From contig CM074804.1 of the NCBI GenBank assembly GCA_037447605.1, forward strand, positions 3,765,165-3,829,164: 64,000 bases of DNA. Reading direction: 5' to 3'. Under the pieces are notes generated by a model. It searched no databases. It saw only the letters and a list, made by a program, of their open reading frames with translations, and was not told the DNA's origin. Shown piece by piece: positions 10,934 to 23,265 of the stretch. Origin of the DNA: Zygnema circumcarinatum. Its lineage: Eukaryota > Streptophyta > Zygnematophyceae > Zygnematales > Zygnemataceae. A program made the translations under genes and the position numbers. Position 1 is the first letter of the stretch, and every line of letters starts with the position of its first letter.

Positions 10934-12832
10934 CATAGACGATTACTGGTCACCATTATTCTCGACATGATTTTTTTATGTTTTATGTAGCTGAGAAAAT
11001 AATACTGAGCAAAGTGCTTATTCTGCTTTGTTCCTAAGACCGCATCCTATTTTGCGGGGACAGCACAGGCCAGCAGTTGTTTGGCCCCCATCGTAGTGAT
11101 TCTATTGAGACAATGAAGTTTGTGCATTGTCAAAATTCCACATCTGTAGAGGAAGCTCCCGCTTCTGAAGGATGAGGATTTAAGCCATATGCAGTCAAAA
11201 TCGTCGGTCCAAACATAGGACCGGACTTTGACCACTATCGTCTAAAATACGTGGTTATGCTCATAGCTTGCGACTTTTGACATTTGCACACACTTTACCG
11301 ATTTGTCCAGGTCCGACACTGCTCTTGTGCTCATGTTGGGATGTTTCGGAGCATTTGTTCATGTGTATGAATTCCCTGAACTTTTTCTGTTCATAGTTTG
11401 TCATCCTGGAGCGTACATCTCTGGACTAAAGATTTATGTTATGTTTGGCTTGTTTTGTGTGTGCTAATCGAGGATCCGTTGAACAAAGGCTCTCTTTCTT
11501 TACCTCCCTTAGTTGTCTTCTATACTCTCTTCCATTTTTCTCACTATTTTACTCCCCCCTATGGCTCTCTTGGCTCACCCCCTTCTGCCCTTTGCTATCT
11601 CCAACAAGGTCCATTCCCTTGCCCACGCTCCCACGACTGGGAGCGAGCACGCTCCACATTTGAGCTCTGGTTGCAAAACTTCCACTCTTTCCGGACCCAG
11701 GGCAGCCCGTCCATGGGGGACATAGTGGGGGAGTCTTTAGAGTTCACATTTGTGCTGAGGCTATTCCTGCCGGAGTTTGGATGGCAGGCCTTGGAAAGCT
11801 TCCAGGGCTTTCCAAGGCCCTTCGAAACTTTCGCAGCCATTGCTTCCTAAGGTCAGGACCGCGTCCCACTGTCCACAATGGCTCAACCCTGGCCCTGCTA
11901 AAGGGACGCGGCTTTTTTATTGCCGCATTAGGAGGTGTCGTTCCTAAGAAAATAGCTACAGAAAGTCCTTTTTCAATGCGGTCAGAATCCGTACTGATCT
12001 CTACTTTACCAAAGTACACGTTTAACGTATATTTTTGCTTTCGACTTAGGTTGACACCACTTATCAGGGCTTGTCAATCTTGAGGCAAGCGTGGGGATAG
12101 CGTAGGGAATGTTTTCGAAACAAGTACTCTCTACTTCCCTGTGAATTATAACGCGGGAAACACGTACTAGTTTTGGAGTATACTTTACCCTATTTCCCTT
12201 TTCAAGATTGACTAGCCCTATTGAGAAGTGACTTGTAGTTTGTTTCGAATGACCGCTGCCCCTCCCCCCGCCGTAGCAGGCCCCACCTATGCACTGTTAA
12301 AATCTGCTGATCGAACTTCGAGCGAGGGGGACAGAACTGCAGAGTATTCTGTGCTGTGCCGTACGACGATGATGACTTGGCACTACATCAGATAAGCATT
12401 GCAGAGGCTGGAAACGGCCACCGGTTGGCCGCGGGACTGCGCAGTAGTGTGGGAACTCACATCACGCGTGCTTGCCATGGTCCACGCTAGTCTGGACAAA
12501 AGTAACAAGCTGAGACTTTGACTACTTTGCTCTCATTCTGGCTGATTTTATTCCTGCCTGCGGTTGCCGCCTATGCCAACCGTACAAGGCCGAGGCAGAG
12601 ATAATTTAAGAACACAAAAAAATGTGCGCATGACCAGCTTTGCGCCGCGGCCTGAACAAGTTTTTAATGTACAGAGTTTCCGAAACTAAAGACTGGAGAA
12701 AATAAGCCAATAAATAGGCATAGCCATCCACCCAACTGGGAGGCACATCGGTCGGCGGCGACGTGCATTTCAGGGCTCGAAGTAGCTTCAATATAGAAAT
12801 GAATGGAAGGCCTCAAAGTAGGGATTCAAGCT
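10934..12832. other. Convergent 3' intergenic region
   Basis: The region lies between the stops of the metallopeptidase (+) and the coactosin-like gene (-). A 150-codon plus frame at 11398-11850 overlaps an unrelated minus frame and lacks motifs. The only structured feature is the inverted-repeat element at 12065-12220. Confidence 0.5.
12065..12220. mobile_element. Small inverted-repeat (MITE-like) element
   Basis: CAGGGCTTGTCAATCTTGA at 12065-12083 is inverted at 12202-12220 (TCAAGATTGACTAGCCCTA) with 2 mismatches in 19. The interior is about 118 bp, with an AGGG-containing subterminal stretch inside both arms and no coding capacity. A clear target-site duplication was not found, so the class is open. 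Confidence 0.5.
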
Positions 12833-15157
12833 TTAATTATATCCCACGGTGTTCTTCTTTGCTTCGGAGGCGGGCGCAACAAACTGGCGTCCTCCGAGGT
12901 CACAGTGAGTGATGCCCTTGCTGAGGGGCCCCTTGTAGTACATGATGTTCTTGATCTCCGTCTCCTGCTCTTTTTGCTGAAAGAACTTAACTGACTGCAG
13001 ATCCCCAAGTACTCCCCTCCCTCTCTCGTCTTAGCATCACCATGTCATCCACACCTGCATGCTCTCTTTCTACTGCTGCAGAATAGGGCAGTCTTTCCAT
13101 TTTCCGAGCTATTAGCTTTTTTTTCTGGCAGCTCATTATCGTCAGAATTTGGAAGTTAGGTCAGATCATCTAGTAGATACTAGCTACGAGCTATTGGCCA
13201 GATTTGTTTCTTCTTACCTTCTCTTGATTACTCGGCATTGCCATGTGCTCTGTCTAGATTTTGAGAACATATAGTACAAACTTGCAGGATCAAATGGCGG
13301 ACAGGATGGACAGTGCGCCTGAGTAGAAGTTCTGCCTAAGAGCCTAAACCTTTTTTATGTGTTTTTCCGGCGTCAACCCATTGACAATTCTCGCCTCACA
13401 ACTCTCAACCAAAGTTGTAATGCACGTATGCACTGCTTAATCATTCATGCAGCAGTTTGAAGCCACCGAGCGAGTTATAACCAAATGCAGGTTCTTGAAG
13501 GAACTCAAAAAAGCGCAGCAATAAGCACCCTCAGAAAACCAGGAGCATATAGATGTGGCGCGCTGGACTTACAGTCGATTTGAGCGCATGTGATGACCCC
13601 GCTTGAACACCCGTCCTTGTGTTCCCCAAGTCGTAATTTGCGCCACCTGCCTTCCTCAGTGCGTCGTCGATCTCCTCCTCCAGCTTTTCCAAAGCTTCCA
13701 TCTCATACAACTGCTTCTCAATATGATAACCCTGTAAACACCGGAACATTTCATTATTTAAAAAAAAAAAAAGGGGAAGGAACTGAGACTGACTTTAAAG
13801 TCACTGAGGAGCCTTGAAGGCGAGCTTATCCATGTGTAATTAAGGAAAGGAAGGCAATGAGGTCTATGCCATCAAGTGAGCCGAAGCCAGTTGAAATGGC
13901 TCAGCTTCTGAATTCCACGACAAGCTGTAATACAAAGTATACAATTATTTTCTTTCCTTTTTTGCTGGTTACTCCGCCACATGGCTCTGGACGTTCCAAG
14001 CCAGCGCACTACGGTTTCATGCCATTTATCCTTCTATTTACCAATAAAGGTAATCTTTGAAAACAAGTTCCACTATTGGAGGAGTAGTATCTCAAAGACC
14101 GAGGACGATAAATACATCCAGAAAATTAGAGGGGCGAGGGAGAAGCAGATTGAGAATCAAACAAGTGAAGAAGAAGTGAGGGAGGAGTGGAGATGCAGAC
14201 TTCTTGAAGTCCTGATCCTTCTCAACAAGTGTCTGCGGACAGAATGTCTCTCACCTTGAAAAGATCCGCGCAAGCTTGCTTATGTATAGACACTTTCCCC
14301 TTCTTTAAAGGCGACGACTGCTCGCCCACCCATGTGAGGAACACAAACTTGACGCGCTTTGAATCGCCTCCGTCATCCATCTTGTTCAGTCGGAGGAAAC
14401 CGTACAAGATGTTGTTCTCCGTGCACTGCATTACAGAGGTTCATTCCCATCAGAAGATTCCAAGTTCAACGAAAGGCGAGGGCTTTCAAGGACCACGGTC
14501 AACATGCACCAAGATCGAGCAGTGACGTGGAAGGCAAAAGATTTAGGTGATCTGCATCACCATGTTGTTGCAGTTTTGACTTCTACAATCATAAACGTAT
14601 CAAATACAAAAAGGAAAGGGAAGGAAAGGAAAGGAATGACATTTTCGAGTTTTTTGCGCTTCTCCTTGCGTGTGGCACGCCAAGGATGCCACTTCGTTTC
14701 GATTCAAAGAATATACTTATTCTTCTGATGTCACTTATACAATGCAGGGTTCCCCTGAAGTCTGAGATAGCTCAAATAAAAAAAAGAAGGAAAATGGAGG
14801 CAGCCAATAGCTGCAGATTCCAATCCTTCGCCAAAGGCAAGACAACGGGTCGATGGTCCAGTTGATCCGATTCAGTGGATCAATAGAAATTCGCATGACA
14901 AAATGTATTTCTGATCCACTTCTGATCTGCCAAACATTCACCAAAACGTACTCCTCACTTTTCTGAAACATCATTCACTTCCCAGCCCCCCTTTTCCTTC
15001 CCACCTGCTTAACCATGTCCGCAATCCCAGTGGTTCCTGAAGTGATTGGCTGCAACTTGGCCCCCTCATAGCCCAGCCAGCACCACGTGTCAGGACTGTC
15101 GTCCAAGAACACGCCCTTGTAAGCGGCCTCGCACCCGAGACCCAAAATGGCAGCCAT
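12833..15157 (-). CDS. Coactosin-like actin-binding protein with extra C-terminal module
   Basis: Four exons (15157-15005, 14425-14255, 13731-13573, 12994-12833), all phase 0, give 214 residues. Residues 1 to about 140 form an ADF-H domain of coactosin type: CEAAYKGVFLDDSPDTWCWL at the start, ILYGFLRLNK, then SKRVKFVFLTWVGE, then EEEIDDALRKAGGANYD, the coactosin signature end. Coactosins bind F-actin and oppose capping. Exon 4 adds a tail not seen in animal coactosins (FFQQKEQETEIKNIMYYKGP, CDLGGRQFVAPASEAKK, ending in GYN). The start at 15157 matches the usual coactosin start; the frame is open further upstream. The gene diverges from the Nudix-like gene. The ADF-H identity is firm; the tail's role is unknown. 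Confidence 0.9.
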
Positions 15158-15824
15158 AACTGCTCTTGCTTCAGGGATCAGAAGCCTGTCCAAGCGGCAC
15201 AATGCAGGCAATAAGCGGAGCAGATTCCCTTCTTTTGCCAAAATATAAACAATGTAGATGATGTCTCTATACAAAATAAGCTGCGGGAGAGCTGAAAACT
15301 CGTCTTTCTTGGCCTTCCACCTTGCGGGTAGGTGTGGAATGCAGGTCAGTCGTGACTTTTGAGAGGGAACAGGACCATCCTAACTTCGTAAGAGGACTTG
15401 GGGGGGGGGGGAGGGGGGATCGTTCGCGGAGCCGCATGGAATCGTGGAATACCACGGCCGCAGTTCCAATCGCCTCGAACGGTTCCATGAACGTTGGCTG
15501 GCACATGTGGAGCTTACTTGGGCTCGCAACCAGGATCAATCGCAACCAGGATCAACCGCAACCGGATCAACTGCAGCCGGATCAATCGCAGCCGGATCAA
15601 CACAACTGATCTGAACAATCTAAAGGAAACTTCGCATTGGCTCCAGGTTTCCTGGGCACCGTCTGATTCGTCAGCTTATGGCTTCAAATTTTTTATTAAG
15701 AAAATCTTTACAGATTGACCTAGATTCCTCCAAATCGGTCGAGACGATCCGGTCTTGATCGGTCCGGAAATCGTTCACACTTGGGCGACCACGTCAACGA
15801 CGGTTTTTCTCACGCGGGGCGACC
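15158..15824. promoter_or_regulatory. Divergent promoter region, coactosin / Nudix-like
   Basis: A spacer of 667 bp lies between two divergent start codons. It contains a 12-G run at 15401-15412 and a degenerate tandem repeat at 15525-15605. No known regulatory motif is evident. Confidence 0.5.
15525..15605. repeat. Degenerate 15-16 bp tandem repeat, 5 copies
   Basis: Units resemble CGCAACCAGGATCAA, changing to CTGCAGCCGGATCAA in later copies. It lies in the shared coactosin/Nudix promoter spacer. Confidence 0.8.
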
Positions 15825-18800
15825 ATGGCCAGGCCCAGGGCCAGGCCGTACCTGCAGGGGATAGGTGCTTCACTCCGCGAGGTTCCTTTCCTCGCCATGG
15901 TGCGCTCGCCCGTCCTTCCATCGCCCTCCTGCTTCCTGCAACACGTCTGCGTTTCTGCGACGCATGGTCTCCCTGCAACTAAAGTCTCACCTCCTCTCAC
16001 TTCCTTAAAATTCCTGGCACCTTCTTGGAAAGCGTCTGCCGCTTCCTTTTCGCGGGAGTGCTTTTTCGGCAGACTGCGCCTGCTTAAAGTGAGAGGATAT
16101 CGATAGGGGATCGACGTAGCGATCTGTCGCTGCCTGATGCTTTCTTATGCAGTCTTAGTAGTACATTGTGACCACAACGGGCTGAGCGAACTTGTAAGTG
16201 ATTGATCTGTATAGGCTGCGGGTATCTTCCTGATTCTTTGCACCATTTCTGAGCCTTCCCATGCTACTCTCTGGAATGTGCTTTGCAGCAGCACCGTCAT
16301 TACAGCCACGCGCCATCAAAGTCACCTCCAGGAGGTAACTTTCGCACGTCATTAGATGTGTTGCCTTACTCTTCCACGCGCATGAAGGGTACCTTCGTAG
16401 GTCGCACGGACATGAAACGTCTCGGACCAGATAGCTTCAAAGGAATGAATCTTACGCTGTGGAAGGCTCACACCCTGGATTCAGTTATTCATTCAGTTTT
16501 AAAAATGGGCATTTGCCAGGGATGGCTCCAGTAGCGCTCGACGGGACGCCTGAGATCCCCAAAAAGACGTACAATTTTCGCATTGTTAAGGTAAGCTTGC
16601 ATTCGCCGACAGGCCGTCTGAAGGCTCGCCATTTGAAAACCTACATTCAGCAAATCTTGATCTTGTTCGGTAGTTGAAAGCATCGGTGCAACCACTTGTA
16701 CTTTCAAACTTTGTGAAGTTTTCTCAAGATTGAATAAAAAATTCGCTTGCCCTAAGGTTTAGCAGGAACTTATTTCTCCCTGTGATGGTTTCGTGCGAAA
16801 TTCTGCCAAGTTTTTTGCTTTTGAATCTGCTACCAACTGTTGCTTTATGGTCATGGACAACATTGGGAACAGGAAGAACTGAAGTATTCCCGATATATTC
16901 AAGTGTTCAACCGTGTTGTGGAGGTTGGTGACGATCTTCTCTCCCCAAGCAAAAGCAAAATGATACGCAATCTCTGTTTAATGCATGCATTGTTCAAGGT
17001 TATTACTTGAATTGGAAAGTTGATGGCGCTATGTCACCACAACGCATCCTTTCTTGGGTGTCTTTCTGGAAGTAACATTTCTTCTAATTTTTCACATCTC
17101 TGGTGTCAGAAAGCTTGTTGGCTCCTTGACAAAGTCTGCACGGTGGGCTCACATTCATTTGCCAGCATCCTCCCCATTCCAGCAAACCAGACGCCAAGAC
17201 AGCTGAACAGCGCACTGTGGAGTATGATGTGGCCGGAGCTCGCACTCAGTCATGCCATTTTGTGGTCGTGGTGCCGTTCCACTCCTCAGACAAGACTGTG
17301 ACCCTTTTGACAGAATTTGCACAGGTAGGCCTTGCCACGGAAGGTCTATAGTCTTTCCTGAGCTTAAGCATATTGCTCACTAGGTTATGCGCAAAGAGCA
17401 GTTCAGTTGGTTGAAAGAAAGGAGTTGCTTGCGCAAAGCTAGAATGGTGTAACTTGCTCTATCACTTAGATGTAAAAGTCTGATTTGTTTCTGTACAGTT
17501 TTGAAGGCTTGGCACAGAGGCCTGAAATGGTCTGTAATTGCCTTCGAGGTGAGTTGTACAGGGGGCTAACGACCTTGCTTACACTGTGCCGTGCGGCGGA
17601 GTTTCTGCATACCATACCTCGCTGGAGGACAGTGCCACGAGAGAGCTGTCAGAAGAGGTAGGTGAAAAATTGGAGGCAGGTGAAAGGTTTTCTGCCATGA
17701 GTGTAGCACCGAATTATTGTCTGCATTCAACTCGTAGAAGAGTTTTCCTATATTGTCCATTTTACTGCTACATGGTTCTTGCGCGTTCTTTTAGGATGCA
17801 GCTTACAAGATTTCTTCTCGATATTCAATATTGAGCATGCTGCACCATCCAATCTATACAATCTCAACATGTCAGATGATTCACGAACTTACACGTGTCT
17901 TTGCAGGCTTACCTTAAAGGAGGCCGCCTGATTCGACTCCTGCCTGATTCCCACCCTGGCCTCCTTGAGGTCAGATTATGTGAAGAGACGTAACTGTACA
18001 GACATCTGGATTTTAAGTTGAACGTTTTTAAACTTAATGTATGCCGACACTTTTGACACTTTCACCTCGATATTGTTTTGTGATGTCTAAGTTTCAAGAC
18101 AGTTCCGTGTGGATATGAATTGGAAGATGTGGAATGAATAATGCAGAGTGTCAAAATGTAGTTCGTCTACATGGGGGAATGGTTTTATATGGAAAGCACT
18201 GTGCACATTGTACCGCATTGGTGTACTTCTTAGTCGTCTGGAATGGATTCGAAAATTCAACGATATTGAAAATGGTTAGTGGACGGTAAGTTTGCTTCGG
18301 CAGAGATGCGAACTTATGAACTAAATCGAGTGTTTAAACTCGACTAACCTCTTGAAGAACTTTTTGTCATACAGGTCAAGTGGTGCAAAAATCGCTTCAC
18401 TCCTTTTCTTGTTATCGACCCCGAGGTAAGCTGAATCTATATTCCATGATTTTTTGTCGTTATGCGTGTTTTCGCCTCCGATTTGGGTGTACTTTGTACT
18501 TTCTCTCTCCACGAGAAAGGCCTCCAATTTCAAGGGGTGTTCTGATCGGCTGCCCAAATTTCTTCATTGGGCTGTGTCAGATTCTATACTCTGGACGCAC
18601 AGTCTACTCACAACACATAGCCCCAAAGATTAGCACACAGCTCACTATTTACCTCGTGTTCCAGTTGCAAAATATCACAAATCGTATTACTGCGTATAAG
18701 TATCACACAACTGCATGAAGTTACCCTTTTGTAAGAGTTATGTGCTTCTTTTTTAAGAGATATGTGCTTCCTATTTACGATAATACGATGTGTGTGATAT

Positions 18801-19039
18801 CTCACAATTGAAACCAGCCAAGCAGTGTTTCAATGGCTGATGCTTGGGTGAAGAGACTGCCTTCGCGGTGGCAGGAAGACACAAACCCTCATCCTCGAGA
18901 CGTGGAGGAGTTCATTGACGTGCACAGAGTGGCCGTCCCTGCGCTGAAGAGGATGATGTACAACGGCGACATGATGCTTCCTTCCATAGTGTCATGCGGA
19001 ATGGCCCTCGATTATTTGCAAGCTCATGACTATTTGTAG
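15825..19039 (+). CDS. Nudix-fold protein, probably plastid-targeted, degenerate Nudix box
   Basis: Nine exons in consistent phase (15825-16088, 16289-16334, 16520-16590, 16873-16923, 17166-17324, 17562-17657, 17907-17969, 18375-18425, 18818-19039) give about 340 residues. The first about 100 residues are rich in Ser, Ala, Arg and Pro with almost no acid, as in a chloroplast transit peptide; Met-25 is an alternative start. The fold core shows RYIQVFNRVVE, CHFVVVVPFHSSDKTVTLL, then VPCGGVSAYHTSLEDSATRE followed by LSEEAYLKGG. This keeps the RELxEE core of the Nudix box but has Thr where the first Glu is usual and Tyr where the last Gly is usual. Later blocks are VKWCKNRFTPFLVIDPE and EEFIDVHRVAVPALKRM. 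Nudix enzymes cleave nucleoside diphosphates linked to another moiety; the substrate here is not predictable. Confidence 0.82.
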
Positions 19040-20219
19040 AACGCATTGTAGTCATGAAGCATTTGTACAGTTCCAAAAGCAAAGCAAAGCAAAAGCAAAC
19101 CCAAAGCATGGATCTGGTCTCGTCTTCTATCTTAGGAATCAGCATCTCAGAGGGTTGTTTTGACCACCAACTTCTGCGGATAGATGCAGGCCCTCAGCCC
19201 TAAAAAAAAAGCGTTCAGTCGACTTTACGGAATTAGGAGGATATGAAGGCAATCGTTGTAGCATGCCTAATTTTTAGCTATATAGGTGCTTGTTGTCCAT
19301 TGGTGTAAAAACTCAAATTGGCTAAACGTGGTTCGAATAGAAGGTGTAACTGTTACTATTTGAAGAGCTCGTTCTTTGTGCAGCGTGCCGCTTGGGAACA
19401 GCACCATGTGCCGCGCCCTTGAAGTAGAGGATGAATGGTGTACCCCTCCTATAATGTATTCGTCCTTGGTCTCGGCGAATGTCAGAGTTGCGTACACCAT
19501 CCCTCCTTTTACGTCGAAAGGGCAGCGAAATGACTACCCCCCTGCATCTATCTATCTGTTGGTGACACCACGCCGATGTGGGGCTGCACTCTGTACCGCC
19601 TCCATCATGCATGCATGCATGCATATATCCATGCATCCATCTATCCATCCATCCATCCGTTGGGCGGAGCCTGCGGGCCGTACGAAAGCAGAGGTCATGC
19701 AACCGTTGTGTCGCAACGCAGTTCCCGGATAGCAGCGCTACCACCTCGTAACATATCCAATCAGATTTTGCCACGTCATACAACAGCAGCAGCGCTGACA
19801 GACACGTCGTATCGCGCTCTGCCACGTGGCGCTGGGACCCGAACCCCGGGAGCACGGTCCGCGCACCCCCGTGGCGGTGTCGCCCGCAGAGGGGCCGCCC
19901 GCAGGCGGATCCCTGGAGAGCACGTGTCTGGCCGCACGCTCGCCACGTGGACCGCCCCTTACCCTGGTTCTGTGGGAGTAGGGAAGAGGTCTCGTCTCCC
20001 CCGCTCTCCCTCCCTGCCTGGCTGAGTGCCTGCCTGCCTCTCTCCCTCCCTCCCTCCCTCCCTCCCTCCCTCCCGCACATTTCCTTACTGTAGAGGGCAG
20101 GGACGCGCTGCAGGCGCCGTAGCGGAGTGGTTGCGGAGTGTGGCAGGGATTCGGACGTCTGCCTCAGCGTTGGTGGATCAGTTAGGAGACACTGACAGGG
20201 AGGTCTGTTGGAGCCGATC
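19040..20219. promoter_or_regulatory. TGD3-like 5' region with G-boxes and simple repeats
   Basis: The first half is ordinary; from about 19660 to 20100 it becomes GC-rich. It holds ATGC and CATC repeats (19605-19657), (CTCC)n at 20041-20072 and three CACGTG cores at 19823, 19921 and 19944. A 299-codon minus-strand frame covers most of it, but translated simple repeats make up much of that frame, so I treat it as chance. Confidence 0.55.
19823..19949. promoter_or_regulatory. G-box cluster (three CACGTG)
   Basis: The cores are at 19823-19828 (in GCCACGTGGC), 19921-19926 and 19944-19949 (in GCCACGTGG). They lie 270-400 bp upstream of the TGD3-like start codon. G-boxes commonly confer light, abscisic acid or clock responses in plants; that function here is inferred. 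Confidence 0.55.
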
Positions 20220-23200
20220 ATGGCGGCAGTGTCTCCTTTTAGGGTTTCGATATGCAGAGGGGCTTTCAGAAGGGAGGAGGGAAGGCAGGGATTCGTGGCG
20301 GAGCTGGCGCGGAAGGTGGAGCCGCAGCAGTTGACTGTAGCTGCACGGCAGCAGCTATTCGGAAGTGACTTGGAGCAGGTCTCTGCTAAAGGGGGCTTGT
20401 CTCTTTCAGGCAGGCGGAGGAGGGAGCATGTGCTGAATGGGCGAGAGGCGTGGGAAGTGCATTGCTCAAACTCGGAGGTTTTGGAACCATGTTGGCAATA
20501 CCTGAAGCCAGCTTGCAGGCAGAGTACAAGGGCAAAGGCATCAACCAGCTACTCTCCTTACGTCATGGCGGAGCCAGACAGCAACCTTCCTCCGGTACGA
20601 CCTCTGCAAAGTTTCCTTCTGTTTGGTTCTTTCCACACCTGTCTCGGAAGTACATTTTGGAGATAAAGGTCTCTTTTCTGGATGTTTTCAAAGCGGAATC
20701 TTCCGTGATTGGTCGGATTTTCTATTGTAGAACATCCTTTCCAAGAAGCAATTTAAGTCGGTTGTTTGCGGCTTCTGGCCTTGATGGCTGCCTTGAAATT
20801 GCTGGCTTCAATGAAGTCGCCGTCTTTCTATACCAAGCGGCACGTTTAATTTCTTGGGTGTTGATTTCCTGTGATGCACAGTTTGCAGAGTCAGCCGAGT
20901 TCGAATCTGATCACAACGGTGCGACTTTCCGAGAGGAGGATGACGGTGCAGAGGTGTTGATCGAATGCCGCAATATCTACAAGTCATTTGGAGACAAGCA
21001 CATCCTTAGAGGTGCGAGTTTTAAGGTCAGTTTGACACACTTCATTTTTTGTTCGCTGGGTCGTTTGAAAAGAAGTCTTGTAGAAGACATGTTTGCTGAA
21101 CTACGCGGGAATTCCAGGGTTGTGTCAACAAATTCTGAAGAAGCATTTGTCCCAACAGCTTCACATAACTTGCTAAGGCGTGATGGCAACCTGAAGAGTG
21201 TTAAGGCTGTTTTTTGACTTTTTGAATGCCAAACGGGGATGTTCGCCAGATCTACTATGACAGAGGCGAAAAACTCGAGTGCCTATCCACCAATAGCAGA
21301 GCATCCTGTACTTGCAGTTTGCATATTGATGTTGCAACTAGGAGGTGAACTAGGAGGCAGTGGTCCAAGACAGTCTGATTCTGATTAGTCTTGTGCTGTT
21401 CCCTCTCACCGGACCTGTTTTGAAGATACGAGTAGGGGAGGCGGTTGGAATAATTGGCCCGTCTGGTACGGGGAAGTCAACAGTTCTTCGAATCATGGCG
21501 GGCCTCCTTGCCCCGGACTCGGTAAGTCCATTGATCCCGGTTTACTTGTCTGAACGAGCAATTAATAAAGACAGACATGGCTAGTGGATGTGATTTACAA
21601 CATAAAGGAAAGAATGTGCGATGTATAATGGTCCAGCGGCATTTTTTAAGCGCGGTCTTACGTTGGGATTAGCATTTGTCATCAGCGAAGCATTGCTACA
21701 CTTGTATGAGGGCGAAAAGAATACCCATGCACATCAAGATAAAACAAATCTCGCAAATGTCTTCCCTTGGAATAGGAAAAGAGTGAATTGTGACAGCCCA
21801 ATGTTGTACACAGAATTCCGTGTGACTGAAGTTTTTAGCTTTAGCTTTTGTTTTTAGCTTTTTAGCTTTTTAGTTTTTATATTTTAGTTTTTAGTTTTTA
21901 GCGTTGTAACTGTGGATAATTTATAATCAGTTTATGGCAAGTTTGTCGAGATCGAGCTCCAAATTCTGAAGTCTGTCTTGTTATAGGCTCCTTCTAAAGT
22001 ACCTCCTTTGTGTCAGAAGCTACTTCGTCGTATGATTCCTAAAAGAATTGAAGCTGTGAGGAGATGTTCTGAAGTTGAAGTTTATCCGCTCAATTTCCTT
22101 GCCCAATAGCATCCATGGAACAGATAGATGACTTTGATTGCTAGGCGATCCTTTGGTCTTTGGACATTAGCTATAATACATGCCTCGTCATGTTGCTGGC
22201 CTTGGGTTCAGGGTGAAGTGATTGTGTGCGGGGAAACTAGGCAAGGACTTATAAGTGATGAAGACCATCCGAGATTGAGGATTGGACTGGTAAGCAGTTC
22301 GCTAATTCTTTATGCAAGCCTAAGGCCAGCCTTACAAGTATGGGAAAAAGTGTTGCTTTACAAAATTTCCTAGGTAACTTTTTGTGGATGCATTCTTGCG
22401 CAATGATCTCTAAGCTCATTAATTCCTGCATTAGTGTGCCTGCTGTCTTTCTTGGACGGGGACTAATATTGACTTGTTTAAGTTACATGCCTGCTGTCTT
22501 TCTTGGACGGGGACTAATATTGACTTGTTTAAGTTACATTCTTTATCTCCAGGTATTTCAGAGTGCAGCTTTGTTTGACTCATTGACCGTCCGGGAAAAT
22601 GTTGGCTTCATGCTGTGAGTGGGCTTTCTCCATAACTTTCTCGCTGCTTGAGAGCCCTGATTTCCTGACAACTTCTTCCCATTGTATGTGCCGTAAATTC
22701 GATCGTTCCATGATGACGAAGGATTCTTCTTGCTAGGCATAATTTCTTTAGCAACATTGGTCCTACTGTGAAATTTACCGGCTAATTTTTCTCGCAACAT
22801 TTTGCAATAGGCTGTACGAGAAATTTGCTCCTAAGCATCTACGGTGGCTGCTATGCAGGTACGAGCATTCTGACTTGTCTGAGGTTGAGATCAGACATCA
22901 GGTCAGCGAGAGCTTGGCGGCTGTGGGTTTAAAGGTGATGATGCTGTGAGACCCATATTTCTTTGGATTGGAGCCAATTTGCTTTCTCAAGGTCTTGTAG
23001 CTTTGGAGCTTGGAAGTGTAGACGAAACTAAAAAACTGAAGCAGGGAATGTTTTGGAGCAGGGAGTGGAGGAGCGATTGCCTTCAGAGTTGTCGGGGGGC
23101 ATGAAGAAGCGTGTGGCGCTGGCCAGAGCGATCATCAGTGATGGCAGAAATCTTCCACGAGAGAGAGAGGTATATCATACAGATGTGGAATCCCTGCCTG

Positions 23201-23233
23201 CACCCTCTGCCCCGCCGCCTCCCNNNNNNNNNN

Positions 23234-23265
<32 letters not shown>

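Noticed and set aside
11398-11850. 150-codon plus-strand frame
   Set aside because: No start context, no domain, overlaps equally open frames on the other strand, low-complexity Ser/Phe/Leu/Pro content.
20115-20170. tRNA-like words (TAGCGGAGTGGTT, GGATTCGG)
   Set aside because: No cloverleaf could be folded and the position is the 5' UTR/promoter of the TGD3-like gene.
19322-20221. 299-codon minus-strand open frame
   Set aside because: It runs through ATGC, CATC and CTCC simple repeats and the GC-rich TGD3 promoter; the translation is repeat-derived (runs of Gly-Arg-Glu, Trp-Met, His-Met) with no domain.
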